Shown here: positions 33,723 to 42,241 of the stretch, in pieces
Position numbering within the stretch: position 1 is the stretch's first letter
How the letters are laid out: each line of letters opens with the position of its first letter
Assembly: GCA_016706425.1 (NCBI GenBank)
Contig: JADJJR010000001.1
Span: forward strand, 1,488,001 to 1,552,000
DNA: 64,000 bases
Direction: 5' to 3'
Origin: Elusimicrobiota bacterium
Lineage (GTDB): Bacteria > Elusimicrobiota > Elusimicrobia > FEN-1173
Notes under the pieces: model-generated
What the model saw: only the letters and a program-made list of their open reading frames with translations
Told to the model about the DNA's origin: nothing
Database searches by the model: none
Program-made: the position numbers and the translations under genes

Positions 33723-34199
33723 TTATTGTCCTTGGCCCTCGGGCAGGGGCGGGTGGTAGGGTTCGGAAAGCTTGTCGTTGTAGGTGTCCCACAGAGAGAG
33801 GGTGGCTTGCAGGACGGGCATCATGCACACCAAAAGGACCACCGCGGTGACCAGGCGGGAGACGTTGTTGGTGCGGCCTTCGCGCCGGGCGCGGGAGAGA
33901 CTGCGGATTTCCAATCCCAGAAGCACGAGCGCCAGGGCGATGATGGCGCAACAAATCAGATAGGGAATGTTGTTGAAACGGTAGCTTTCCGTTTTATAAA
34001 AGGAGAAGGAGGAGACGTAGGCGTTCCAGTCGAGGTGCTGCCAAAACAGCAGGAACACAAGGACGAACACGGCCGTCCGAAGGATCAACCGGCCGGTGGC
34101 GTGGGTTTTGCCTTCGTACCGGGCGCGGGCGATGCCCAGGAACTCGTAAAAGGCGATGAGCAATGCCGCGCTCAAACACGTGAATAGGAAAAAGTTCAT
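33723..34199 (-). CDS. Four-helix membrane protein, unknown function
   Basis: The 158-residue protein has four hydrophobic segments (NFFLFTCLSAALLIAFYEFLG, LILRTAVFVLVFLLFW, PYLICCAIIALALVLLG and VSRLVTAVVLLVCMMPVL). The loops between them are short and Arg-rich (ARARYEGKTHATGR, SLSRARREGRTNN); these two similar basic loops suggest an internal duplication. The tail is polar. It is divergent from the MFS gene and coupled to the small repeat protein. No known family is recognised. Confidence 0.65.
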   Translation of the reverse strand: MNFFLFTCLSAALLIAFYEFLGIARARYEGKTHATGRLILRTAVFVLVFLLFWQHLDWNAYVSSFSFYKTESYRFNNIPYLICCAIIALALVLLGLEIRSLSRARREGRTNNVSRLVTAVVLLVCMMPVLQATLSLWDTYNDKLSEPYHPPLPEGQGQ

Positions 34200-34268
34200 G
34201 GCGTCCCCTTTGACGATTTTAATAGGTTATAACTTATACCCGTGGAACCGCACAAGACGGAGAAAACC

Positions 34269-35510
34269 ATGAACGACCGCGCCCTTGCCCGCGGACCCGC
34301 CATGCCCCGGGCGGTGTGGGCCCTGGGGTTTGTGAGCCTGGGGATGGACGTGTCGTCGGAAATGATCCACGGGCTGTTGCCGGCCTTCATGACCACCGTG
34401 CTTTTGGCCAACCCCCTCGTGATCGGCGCCGTGGAGGGCCTCGCGGAGGCCACGTCGCTGATCGTAAAGGTTTTCTCGGGCGCGTTGAGCGACCGGATGC
34501 AACGGCGCAAAGTCTGGGCCCTGGTGGGCTACGGCCTGGCCGCGGCGTCGAAACCCTTCATCGCGACGGCGGGTTCGGTGGCGATGCTGACGGGCGCGCG
34601 CTTCGCCGACCGGGTGGGCAAGGGCCTGCGCGGGGCGCCCCGGGACGCCCTGCTGACCGAGGTGACGCCGCCGGAAATCCGCGGGGCCGCCTTCGGCCTG
34701 CGGCAATCCCTGGACACGGTGGGGGCGGTGCTGGGCCCGTTGATCGCCATGGGGCTCATGGTGTTGTGGGCGGGGGATTTCCGAAAAGTGTTTTGGGTGG
34801 CGGCCTTGCCCGCGGGTTTGGCGGTGGTCATTTTGTGGCTGGGGGTGAAGGAACCTCCGGTCGACGGTAAAAAAGCGACCCGGCCCCTCGAATGGCGCCG
34901 ACCGGGAACGATGGGAAAAGCCTTTTGGTTGGTCGTGGCCCTGGGCGCGCTGATCACCCTGGCGCGCTTCAGCGAGGCGTTTTTGCTGTTGGCCGGACAG
35001 GCGCGGGGTTTGCCCGTGGCCGCGACGCCGTTGATCCTGGTGGGCCTGAATTTGGTTTACACCCTGACGGCCTACCCGGCGGGCAAGCGGGCCGATCGCG
35101 GCGACAAGAATCGTTTGCTCGTGACGGGCATGGCGGTGTTGGTTTTGGGAGCGCTCCTGGTGGGATGGATCGATCGTTGGTGGGGGTTGGCCCTCGGGGT
35201 GGTTTTGTGGGGGTTGCATTTGGGATTGACCCAGGGCCTGTTGGCGGCGATGGTCGCGGAAACCGCCCCGCCCGACGCGCGCGGCACGGCCTTCGGCCTC
35301 TTCCACTTCGTGTCGGGGATCGGGATGCTGGTGTCGAACGTGTTGGCGGGTTGGCTATGGAAATCCGCGGGCCCCCGGGCGACCTTCACGGCCGGGGCCG
35401 CCTTCGCCCTCGCGACCCTCCTGTGGATGGCCGCGACCCAAAAATCCCGGCGGCGCGAAGGCGGGAGCGATCCGCGGACCCCCCGGCGCGTGGACGGGGC
35501 CCCGTCGTGA
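34269..35510 (+). CDS. Major facilitator superfamily transporter
   Basis: I chose ATG 34269 (NDRALARGPAMPR), with GACGGAGAAAA upstream; an in-frame GTG at 34242 is possible. The 413-residue protein has twelve hydrophobic helices. The MFS motif A-like loop GALSDRMQRRKVW joins helices 2 and 3, and RFADRVGKGLRGAPRDALL lies after helix 4. The latter is typical of a subgroup of bacterial MFS proteins with unknown substrates. The opening GFVSLGMDVSSEMIHGLLPAF supports the same subgroup. It is coupled to the following SDR gene by GTGA. Confidence 0.85.
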   Translation: MNDRALARGPAMPRAVWALGFVSLGMDVSSEMIHGLLPAFMTTVLLANPLVIGAVEGLAEATSLIVKVFSGALSDRMQRRKVWALVGYGLAAASKPFIATAGSVAMLTGARFADRVGKGLRGAPRDALLTEVTPPEIRGAAFGLRQSLDTVGAVLGPLIAMGLMVLWAGDFRKVFWVAALPAGLAVVILWLGVKEPPVDGKKATRPLEWRRPGTMGKAFWLVVALGALITLARFSEAFLLLAGQARGLPVAATPLILVGLNLVYTLTAYPAGKRADRGDKNRLLVTGMAVLVLGALLVGWIDRWWGLALGVVLWGLHLGLTQGLLAAMVAETAPPDARGTAFGLFHFVSGIGMLVSNVLAGWLWKSAGPRATFTAGAAFALATLLWMAATQKSRRREGGSDPRTPRRVDGAPS

Positions 35511-36979
35511 GCGCGGCGGGGAAGCGGTCGACGAAAGTGGTTTTGACCGGGGCGACGGGCTACGTCGGCGGGCGGCTGCTGAAGGACTTGGAGTCCGCCG
35601 GGCACCGCGTGCGCTGCCTGGTCCGGCGGCCCGAATTGTTGCGGGGCCGCGCGGACGCGGGGACCGAGATCGTGCGCTCGGACCTGTCCGACTACACCAC
35701 CCTCGTGGAGGCGCTGCGGGGCGCGGAGGCGGCGTATTATTTGGTCCACGCCATGGGGGCACCCGTCGATTTTGAAAACGAGGACCGACGGCTGGCGGAC
35801 GTTTTTTCCCGTGCGGCGCGGGCCGCCGGGGTGGGACGCCTGATTTACCTGGGGGGCATTTGCCCGGCCCAGGGGGAAAAACTCTCGGCCCACCTGCGCA
35901 GTCGCCAGGAGGTCGGTCGCCTTTTCCACGCCTCCGGCGTGCCCACCCTGGAACTGCGCGCGTCGATCATTTTGGGGTCCGGCAGTCTTTCCTTTGAAAT
36001 CATCCGCAGTCTGGTCGAGCGTTTGCCCGTGATGGTCACCCCCCGATGGGTGCGGGTGAGGGCCCAGCCGATTTTTATCGACGACGTGTTGGCGTACCTG
36101 CTGCAGTCCTTGGAGGTGCCCCTGCCCGCGTCGCGGGTGTACGAGATCGGCGGCGCGGAAGTCATGTCCTACGGCGCGCTCATGAACGAGTACGCCCGCC
36201 AGCGGGGATTGCGGCGGTGGATGATCCCCGTCCCGGTGTTGACGCCCCGGCTGTCGGGCATTTGGCTGAATCTGGTGGCGCCGGTTTACGCGCGCGTCGG
36301 CCGAAAGCTGGTGGAAAGCATACGCCACGCGACCGTGGTGGAGCGCGCCGACGCCCTGCGGGATTTCCCCGTGCGTCCGGTCGGGGTGCGGGAGGCGCTG
36401 GCGCGCGTCCTGATGGGGGAGGAGCGGCACTTCAACGCGACGCGCTGGGCCGACGCGGTGTCGAGCCAGGCCAACGAACGCGCTTGGCGCGACGCCCGCT
36501 GGGGCGTGCGCATCGTGGATTACCGCGTGACCGAATCGGGCGGGTCGGTGGAAAACGCGTTCCGCCACATCGAGCGCATCGGGGGGAAGAACGGGTGGTA
36601 TTTTTGGAATTTCCTGTGGCGATGGCGCGGGTGGCTGGACGCCCTGGTGGGCGGCGTGGGGCTCCGCCGCGGCCGACGGGACCCCCACCGATTGCGGGTC
36701 GGGGACGCCTTGGATTATTGGCGCGTGGAGTTGATCGAACCGGGGCGGCGGTTGCGCCTCCGGGCGGAAATGAAGCTTCCCGGGCGGGCGTGGCTGGAAT
36801 TTGACGTGAAACCCAAGGCCGAAGGGTGCGAAATCCACCAGACCGCGATTTTCGACCCTTTGGGGTTGTGGGGACTGGTGTATTGGTACGCCCTCTTGCC
36901 CGTGCACAAATGGATTTTTTCAGGTATGCTACGCGCCATCGCGCGGCGCGCCGGGGAAACCCGGCGCCACGCGGGTTAG
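35507..36979 (+). CDS. NmrA/SDR-type NAD(P)-binding protein with DUF2867 domain
   Basis: The GTG at 35507 overlaps the MFS stop. The longer upstream frame is a shadow of the MFS gene. The 490-residue product has an atypical SDR Rossmann domain (VVLTGATGYVGGRLLKDL at about residues 10-27, RCLVRRPE, YLVHAMG, RLIYLGGICP). Its C-terminal DUF2867 part (about 330-490) has NGWYFWNFLWRWRGWLD, the RRGRRDPHRLRVGD loop and a final amphipathic helix. This fusion is a known family of uncharacterised NAD(P)-binding proteins, sometimes linked to cell-envelope lipid or quinone metabolism. Confidence 0.85.
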   Translation: MSAAGKRSTKVVLTGATGYVGGRLLKDLESAGHRVRCLVRRPELLRGRADAGTEIVRSDLSDYTTLVEALRGAEAAYYLVHAMGAPVDFENEDRRLADVFSRAARAAGVGRLIYLGGICPAQGEKLSAHLRSRQEVGRLFHASGVPTLELRASIILGSGSLSFEIIRSLVERLPVMVTPRWVRVRAQPIFIDDVLAYLLQSLEVPLPASRVYEIGGAEVMSYGALMNEYARQRGLRRWMIPVPVLTPRLSGIWLNLVAPVYARVGRKLVESIRHATVVERADALRDFPVRPVGVREALARVLMGEERHFNATRWADAVSSQANERAWRDARWGVRIVDYRVTESGGSVENAFRHIERIGGKNGWYFWNFLWRWRGWLDALVGGVGLRRGRRDPHRLRVGDALDYWRVELIEPGRRLRLRAEMKLPGRAWLEFDVKPKAEGCEIHQTAIFDPLGLWGLVYWYALLPVHKWIFSGMLRAIARRAGETRRHAG

Positions 36980-36987
36980 GGGGGGAC

Positions 36988-37536
36988 TTGGGTCGAATTG
37001 CCGTTTCCATAGACAACCGCTGGGGCCCGTACGAACACCCGGCGTGTTTCGCCTCCGACTGGGGCGCGATCGGGCCGCGCCTGCGCATCGGCGGCGCGCA
37101 CGACCCCGGCGCCCTGTTCCGCATGTTGGTGGTGCCGATGACGGGGCCCTTTGTGGCCACCTACGTCCTGCACACGCCCCGCACCGACGCCCGCCCCGGC
37201 CGTTACCGCAGCCCCATGATGACCCTGGGGGAATTGCGTATTTTCTTTGAACGGTTTCAATCATTTTTGAACGGGGACGGGCGGCACGATTTCCTCATCG
37301 AAGCGCCCAAAGAACCCGCGACCGTCCTGTGGGACCGTCACGACCTGATCTTTGTCGAAGGGAACTTGGATCACGCCCTGGAGGTACTGACCACGCTGGA
37401 ATTCCAGCGGGGGGAACTCGCCGTGCCAACGCCCCACCGCCACATGATCGATGAAACCCGCAACCAGGAAGAAACGGATTTGTTGATGGTGATGGACTGG
37501 CAATGGGCGGAGCTGTTGCTGGCCGACCGGGAGTGA
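36988..37536 (+). CDS. Cytosolic protein of unknown family
   Basis: A TTG at 36988 follows an AGGGGGG ribosome site, 9 bases after the SDR stop. The longer upstream frame overlaps the SDR gene and has no coding character. The 182-residue protein has no signal peptide or membrane helix. Strand-like segments are RIAVSIDNRWGPY, MTGPFVATYVLHTP and HDFLIEAPKEPATVLWDRHDLIFVEG, read in pieces. A C-terminal acidic helix follows (ETDLLMVMDWQWAELLLADRE). It may be an accessory protein of the MFS/SDR operon. I do not recognise it. Confidence 0.6.
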   Translation: MGRIAVSIDNRWGPYEHPACFASDWGAIGPRLRIGGAHDPGALFRMLVVPMTGPFVATYVLHTPRTDARPGRYRSPMMTLGELRIFFERFQSFLNGDGRHDFLIEAPKEPATVLWDRHDLIFVEGNLDHALEVLTTLEFQRGELAVPTPHRHMIDETRNQEETDLLMVMDWQWAELLLADRE

Positions 37537-37547
37537 CCGGCGGGGGT

Positions 37548-39704
37548 CTACGTCGTTTGGGCGGCGTTGGCCAGTTGGCGGATGAGCGGGTCGGGGTCCT
37601 CGCGGAAGGTCCGCAGGCGCTGTTGGGCCGCCGTCGAACCGATTTGAACCAGGGCCCAGGCCGCCCGGGCGCGCAGAAGGTCCGACGAGGTTTTGCGGCC
37701 GAGACCGAAGGCTTTCGTTTTCCCGGCGACGATCCGGAACAACGGCTCCACCGCCGATTCGGCCCGCAGGCGGCCCAGCGCGATGCTGGCGGCTTCCATT
37801 TCCGCCTCGGGGCCGTCCTCCAGCAACTCCAATAACCGGCCGATGGCGCGTTTCCAACCGTAATTCCCCACGACGTCGATGGCCGTTTGGCGGACCCCCG
37901 CGTCGCTGTCGTAAAGGAACCGTTCGGCGATGCCCATGGCGTCGTCGCCGGAGAGTTTTTGAAGCACGCGCACCAGGGCGCGGCGAACGTCGGGGTCGGG
38001 GTAAAAGACCATGGCCCCGATGCCCGGCACCAGGGCCGGGTTGGCCAACAAAGGGATGACGCTGGTCACGTTGAGGATGACCTGGGAGGTGTTGTGGATG
38101 TCGAGCTCGGCCGCCAGGGCGGCGGCGCCCTGCTCGGGGTAACGGGCCAAGCGCGCCGCGGCCCACTGCCGCAGGCGCGGGTTGGGGGAGTTGCGCACCA
38201 GGGCCACGAACACGCGGATGCCCCGCTCGCCCACGTGTTCCAGCAGTTTTTCGGCGGGGGCCTTGCGATCCGGCGCGTCGGACGACAGGTCGTCCACGAG
38301 GACATCCAGCAATTCCTCGAGGATGTCCTGCAGGGCGGCCGACGCTTCGGCCCGGCGGCCTTCCAAATAGGGGGACTCGGTTTCGGCGTGCTTGCGCAAC
38401 AGGCGGAGCGTCCGCTCCGCCGGGCCGAAGGCCTTTGAACGGAAATCGTGCAAGGCCGCGTGCACCAGGGCGTGCCGGAGTTCTTTGTAGACCGCGGACT
38501 GGCGCTCCTCGTCGGCCTGGGCGCGGAGGGCGCTGTTCATTTTTTCGGCTTCCTCCTCGAGGCGATTTTCCCAGAGGATGGCCTGGAGCGGGTGGGCCAC
38601 CTGCACCGCCTCGGTCCGGAGCGTGGTTTCGGCCTCGCGGACCAGGTGGCTGATGCGCTCGATGAACGTCGGCACGCGGTCCGAAAGGCCCACGGCGAGC
38701 ATGCGCTCAATGAAGGGGGCGAGGCCCTTTCCCCGCAGACCCTGGAGGAATTTGGCGTCGTTGCCCTGCAAAAGGACGTCGGCCTGGACGTCCAGCGGCT
38801 CTTCGACGGCGACCGCCGCCGCCGTGTCGGGCACGGCGTCGATCAATCGGCTTTTTTGCAGGTCTTCGTAGATCGGCCGGGGCACGTTGGCGGCCGCCGG
38901 GGATTTCAGCAGGAACGACACGAACTCCCGCAGGCGGGCGCGTTCCGGATTGTCGGCCGAGCCGTCGGCGGCGCGTTCAATTTTTTTGGCCCAGCGGCAG
39001 ACCTCGTTGAGGATTTCCAGCATGCGGCCGCCCGAGACCGCCTCCAAAAAGGGCTGTTTGAGGGAATTTTCTCCGCCTTCGGCGAACTGGCCTTTTTCCA
39101 CCAGGTCCATGATGACGTCGGACTTGAGGGAAGCCATGCGGACCGCCAGCTGTTGGCGCAGGTGTTGGCGGTGGGTTTCCTCGGGGATCTTGTCGATGTA
39201 GTCGATGGCGCTCATGACCGAGGATTTGACGTCCTGTTGAGCGGAAATGTCCTGAAATTGGAAAAAGCCGCGGCCCACGACGGTCTGCTCCTCCGTCAAC
39301 TGCACGACGGTGCGGTCGTTGGTTTCCACGTGGGTGACGCCGGCGGTCGACAGGGCTTCGGAAAACGTGGAACCGTCGGTGCGTTTGCGGGCGAGGCAGG
39401 CCACCAGGGCGTCGGCCTCTTCGATGGTGAACCCCTTAACGAAACGCAGGCTTTGGACGCCGGCGGCCTCGTAAAGCTCCGCGATGGCGTCGGCCTGGGG
39501 AATTTCCTCCAGGTCGAGGAACATTTTTCCCTCGTTGCGGGTGAGGCGGACTTCTTCACGGGTGAGCATGAGCTCGAGAACCGCCTGGTGCAAGAGGGCG
39601 ATGGCCTGCCGGACCGTGACGCTCGTGGTCGGGTAGATGCGGTATTTCATCACCGCGGCACGGAACGCCGTGGCGATTGGCGATTGCGCGTTGTTCGCCG
39701 GCAT
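37548..39704 (-). CDS. HEAT-repeat protein with N-terminal helical domain
   Basis: The ATG at 39704 has a GGAGGAACC ribosome site, so I prefer it over the longer start. The N-terminal domain (about residues 8-110) resembles one found on many bacterial HEAT and HD-GYP proteins (MKYRIYPTTSVTVRQAI, GKMFLDLEEIP, LRFVKGFTIEEADALV). The rest of the 718 residues is helical. C-terminal HEAT/PBS-like repeats run from about residue 530 (RIRVFVALVRNSPNPRLRQW, DPDVRRALVRVLQ, DAGVRQTAIDVVG, DLLRARAAWALVQIG). It is likely a cytosolic protein-interaction scaffold. No catalytic motif is visible. Confidence 0.8.
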   Translation of the reverse strand: MPANNAQSPIATAFRAAVMKYRIYPTTSVTVRQAIALLHQAVLELMLTREEVRLTRNEGKMFLDLEEIPQADAIAELYEAAGVQSLRFVKGFTIEEADALVACLARKRTDGSTFSEALSTAGVTHVETNDRTVVQLTEEQTVVGRGFFQFQDISAQQDVKSSVMSAIDYIDKIPEETHRQHLRQQLAVRMASLKSDVIMDLVEKGQFAEGGENSLKQPFLEAVSGGRMLEILNEVCRWAKKIERAADGSADNPERARLREFVSFLLKSPAAANVPRPIYEDLQKSRLIDAVPDTAAAVAVEEPLDVQADVLLQGNDAKFLQGLRGKGLAPFIERMLAVGLSDRVPTFIERISHLVREAETTLRTEAVQVAHPLQAILWENRLEEEAEKMNSALRAQADEERQSAVYKELRHALVHAALHDFRSKAFGPAERTLRLLRKHAETESPYLEGRRAEASAALQDILEELLDVLVDDLSSDAPDRKAPAEKLLEHVGERGIRVFVALVRNSPNPRLRQWAAARLARYPEQGAAALAAELDIHNTSQVILNVTSVIPLLANPALVPGIGAMVFYPDPDVRRALVRVLQKLSGDDAMGIAERFLYDSDAGVRQTAIDVVGNYGWKRAIGRLLELLEDGPEAEMEAASIALGRLRAESAVEPLFRIVAGKTKAFGLGRKTSSDLLRARAAWALVQIGSTAAQQRLRTFREDPDPLIRQLANAAQTT

Positions 39705-39897
39705 AGTCGGTTCCTCCTTTCCTGGAATCCCGCTTTCCAAGGTGTCAAGTTACACCCTTCGAGAATGCAACAAACCGACCGAAAGGTGAAACGGACTGTC
39801 TATCAATGGTTATTATAAACCAGATCGGGGTAACAAGGTCGTAAATTCTGTTTGTTTTCGATTTGAAAAACGGGGCTAATGGTGTTATAGTTGGATT

Positions 39898-40385
39898 ATG
39901 AGGAAACCAAAGCGATTGCGGGTCGGCGGGAGATCGATTTCGAAGACGAAATGGGGGTTCACCCTCATCGAATTGATGATCGTCGTGGCCATCATCGGGG
40001 TTTTGGCCGCGATCGCGATTCCCAAATTCGCCGACATGGTGCGCAGGGGCAACTGGGCGCCGTGCGCAGCGCCATTTCAATTTACTACGCCGACAACGAG
40101 GGCGTCTTCCCGACCGTGCCCCTGGGCTTTGACCGAACCGAATTGATCACCACCCTGACCGCCAACACCAAATACCTGCAGCGATGGGTTCCCCTGTCGG
40201 TGCCGAAACACCACGGCCCCGTCTGGACCATCGACCAGGTCGCCCACGACGACTTTTTCGCCATCGACGCCATATGCGACGGGGAATTCGTGTACGTCGC
40301 GCCCCGGACAGCTGCGGCCTGGGGAAAATTGGCCATTGAGTGTTACCACACCGACCTCAAAGGCTCCACCTGGTCGACGTTTTAA
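39898..40385 (+). CDS. Type IV pilin-like / pseudopilin major subunit, one frameshift
   Basis: The prepilin has a basic leader (RKPKRLRVGGRSISKTKWG) cut before FTLIELMIVVAIIGVLAAIAIPKF, with Glu5 present. As sequenced, the frame is lost after MVRRGN. Adding one C (AAC-CTG-GGC) restores GNLGAVRSAISIYYADNEG and a C-terminal domain ending GSTWSTF at TAA 40383-40385. Usually a short KAQEGATK-like segment sits between MVR and GNLG in such pilins, and here it seems missing. There is therefore both a deletion of about 7-8 residues and a one-base shift. The frame could be a sequencing error or a real lesion. It would assemble at the inner membrane into a pilus or type II-like filament. Confidence 0.75.
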
Positions 40386-40394
40386 AACCCCTCC

Positions 40395-41543
40395 CTACCA
40401 GTCGAACGTCACCCCGCCGGACAGCGCGTGATCCGTGAACCCCTGGAGCGGGGAGGTCGGTGAATTGATGTTGGAATCCTGGCTGTCGAAGTCGTAGCGG
40501 GCGTGGACCTTCCAGCGGGCGCCAAGCGGTTGGGCCGCCTTGATCGTCGCCCGGGGGAGGGACACCCGCCGCTGGGTGGCGTCGACCAGGGACAACGTTT
40601 GCACGTCGTAGCCCCGGGTGGCCCAGGACGCCCTGCCGCTCAATTCCGTTTTGGAAGGGAAGCGGTGTTTTCCCTTCACGTAAATTCCCGCCTCTTTGTA
40701 TCCGAAATAATTCTGAAAACCGTCATCGCGGACCGTCGCCGTTAATCCCAACTCCCAACGGACGCCGGGACGGGGGCGTTTTTCCCAGGCCAGGGCGAGG
40801 TGATGATCGGTGTGGCTTCGCAAAGTGCCGTTGGGGTCTTGGTCGCCTTCCAGAGCGGCGGGTCCGCCCAAACGGGCGATGTAATCGTCGTAGTCGCGCA
40901 TTTCCACTTCGTATTCGAACCAGGCGGCCGTTTGGGACGAATAATTCTGCAGAAGGCGCAGGCCGAATTTGTTTTGCGAATAGTCCTGGGATTGCACGTT
41001 GGTGGAAATCGGCGTTTCGTAGTCCGCGGCGCGGTGGCTGAGGGTGAAACGAACTTCGCTCAGGCCCAGGTCGTCGAAAACGGGGCCCTTCCATTCCACG
41101 CGGGGGGAAATCTCAAAAGCGGAATAGGTGTAGGTTTGTGAGAGCGGCAGGCCGTCCACGTCCACCCCGCGCTCCCGGCGCGATTCCCAATAGCCGGCGG
41201 TGGAAAGTTCCCAGCGGTCGTTGAGCGGGTGGCGGTATTGCGCCCAAACGTCGGTGCCGTAGCGGTTCATGAGGTTGTGGGAGGAAAAACGGATTTCCTC
41301 GTGGGCCACGGACAGGTCGACGCGCCGCCCCGCCGGGAAACGCCAGGCCAGGTCGACGCCGGCTTCGTACCTTAAAAAGGTGTCGTCCTTGACCGGCTCG
41401 GTCGTTCCCGCGAACGTGTCGGGGGACTGGAACACGTTGGACTCGAAACCCGCTTCCAGCGTGGCGAAGGGCGAGACAACCGGCTTGGCCGCGTAAAGGG
41501 AACCGCTCAACAAGGTCAAGAGCACCGCGGGCAACGTCTTCAT
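40395..41543 (-). CDS. Outer-membrane beta-barrel protein, unknown function
   Basis: The 382-residue protein has a signal peptide (KTLPAVLLTLLSGSLYA). The rest is a long series of alternating amphipathic strands with aromatic ends and short turns (SVAHEEIRFSS, STAGYWESRRERG, AWFEYEVEMRDYDDY, HARYDFDSQDS), finishing in GGVTFDW with a terminal Trp as BAM substrates have. Estimated at 16-18 strands. An AAGGAGAAG ribosome site precedes the start. Convergent with the pilin and preceded by a terminator, so it probably has its own promoter. The function is unknown. Confidence 0.75.
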   Translation of the reverse strand: MKTLPAVLLTLLSGSLYAAKPVVSPFATLEAGFESNVFQSPDTFAGTTEPVKDDTFLRYEAGVDLAWRFPAGRRVDLSVAHEEIRFSSHNLMNRYGTDVWAQYRHPLNDRWELSTAGYWESRRERGVDVDGLPLSQTYTYSAFEISPRVEWKGPVFDDLGLSEVRFTLSHRAADYETPISTNVQSQDYSQNKFGLRLLQNYSSQTAAWFEYEVEMRDYDDYIARLGGPAALEGDQDPNGTLRSHTDHHLALAWEKRPRPGVRWELGLTATVRDDGFQNYFGYKEAGIYVKGKHRFPSKTELSGRASWATRGYDVQTLSLVDATQRRVSLPRATIKAAQPLGARWKVHARYDFDSQDSNINSPTSPLQGFTDHALSGGVTFDW

Positions 41544-41569
41544 GACTTCTCCTTGCGTAACTTGGTTTT

Positions 41570-41603
41570 AAGAAAAGGCGGGGGAGCGTCGCCGCTCCCC
41601 CGC
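41570..41603 (-). terminator. Rho-independent terminator after the Asp/Arg-rich gene
   Basis: On the minus strand, AGGCGGGGGAGC pairs with GCTCCCCCGCCT around GGCGAC, followed by TTTCTT. It lies 26 bases after the stop at 41629. Confidence 0.85.
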
Positions 41604-41628
41604 CTGGGGTCAAACGATGGTGTTTCGA

Positions 41629-42165
41629 TTATTCCCGGGTCCGCGTGCGGGTGCGGGTCCGGTGCGTGGCCGAGTCGTCGGTGGAATCCCCGGGCGTGTC
41701 GTCGACGCCCGCGATTTTGGCCTGCACTTTCTCAATGTTTTTTTCGAGTTCCGCGATCTTCGCCGTTTTGCCGGCGGCGCGGGCCTCTTCCAGGCGGGCC
41801 TGGAGGCGCTCCCGCTTTTCCTGCAGGCGCTCCCGGTGACGGACCTGGTCGCGGCCGCGCTGACGGTGGGTGTCGACGCCGGTCACGCTGTCGTCCGTGG
41901 CGTCGTGGGAGGGATCGTCGTCGTGGTGCTTGCGGCGGTCTTCCCGGCGGTCTTCGCGACGGGTTTGGTCACGGTCTTCCTGCCGGTCTTCCTGACGGTC
42001 CTCTTGGCGAATGTCGTCATCGGATCCGTCGTCGGAACCGTCACCGCCGCCGCTGCCGCTCGAACCCCCGTCGTCTCCCCCGTGGCGGGCCCAGCTCCCT
42101 TGCGGGCTGGTAACCATAAGGCCCATCGCCATCAGGCTCAACAGGAACAGTTTCAACTCTTTCAT
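41629..42165 (-). CDS. Secreted Asp/Arg-rich low-complexity protein
   Basis: A signal peptide (KELKLFLLSLMAMGLMVTSPQGSWA) is followed by a Gly/Ser/Asp stretch (about residues 28-50). Repeated RQED units come next (RQEDRQEDRQEDRDQTRRED). Then follows a charged helix with a coiled-coil pattern (RERLQEKRERLQARLEEAR, IAELEKNIEKVQAKI) and a Thr/Arg tail (THRTRTRTRTRE). At 178 residues it is likely intrinsically disordered in the periplasm. The Asp clusters could bind metal. It has an ECF-type element 52 bases upstream that matches the one before the sigma gene, and a good ribosome site (ACGGAGG). No known family. Confidence 0.75.
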   Translation of the reverse strand: MKELKLFLLSLMAMGLMVTSPQGSWARHGGDDGGSSGSGGGDGSDDGSDDDIRQEDRQEDRQEDRDQTRREDRREDRRKHHDDDPSHDATDDSVTGVDTHRQRGRDQVRHRERLQEKRERLQARLEEARAAGKTAKIAELEKNIEKVQAKIAGVDDTPGDSTDDSATHRTRTRTRTRE

Positions 42166-42216
42166 ATTTTTCCTCCGTATTTTATTGGCTTGACCTTGTG
42201 GGGTCGATACGGATGA

Positions 42217-42241
42217 GACGCCGGGAACCGGGAAAAGGTTT
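42217..42241 (-). promoter_or_regulatory. ECF-type promoter element before the Asp/Arg-rich gene
   Basis: On the minus strand, AAACC and CGTC are separated by 16 bp. The 14-base ACTAAACCTTTTCC and the GCGTC that follows it after 9 bases are identical to the element before the sigma gene (43953-43977). The -35 part overlaps the stop codon of the DUF3106 gene. A transcript from here would have a leader of about 45 bases. Confidence 0.65.

Noticed and set aside
35072..36907. A 611-codon open frame on the minus strand
   Set aside because: Antisense of the MFS and SDR genes, with biased composition and no family pattern.
41990..42050. Short tandem DNA repeats taken at first for a CRISPR-like or satellite array
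   Set aside because: They encode the RQED repeats of a secreted protein, have no spacers and stay in frame.
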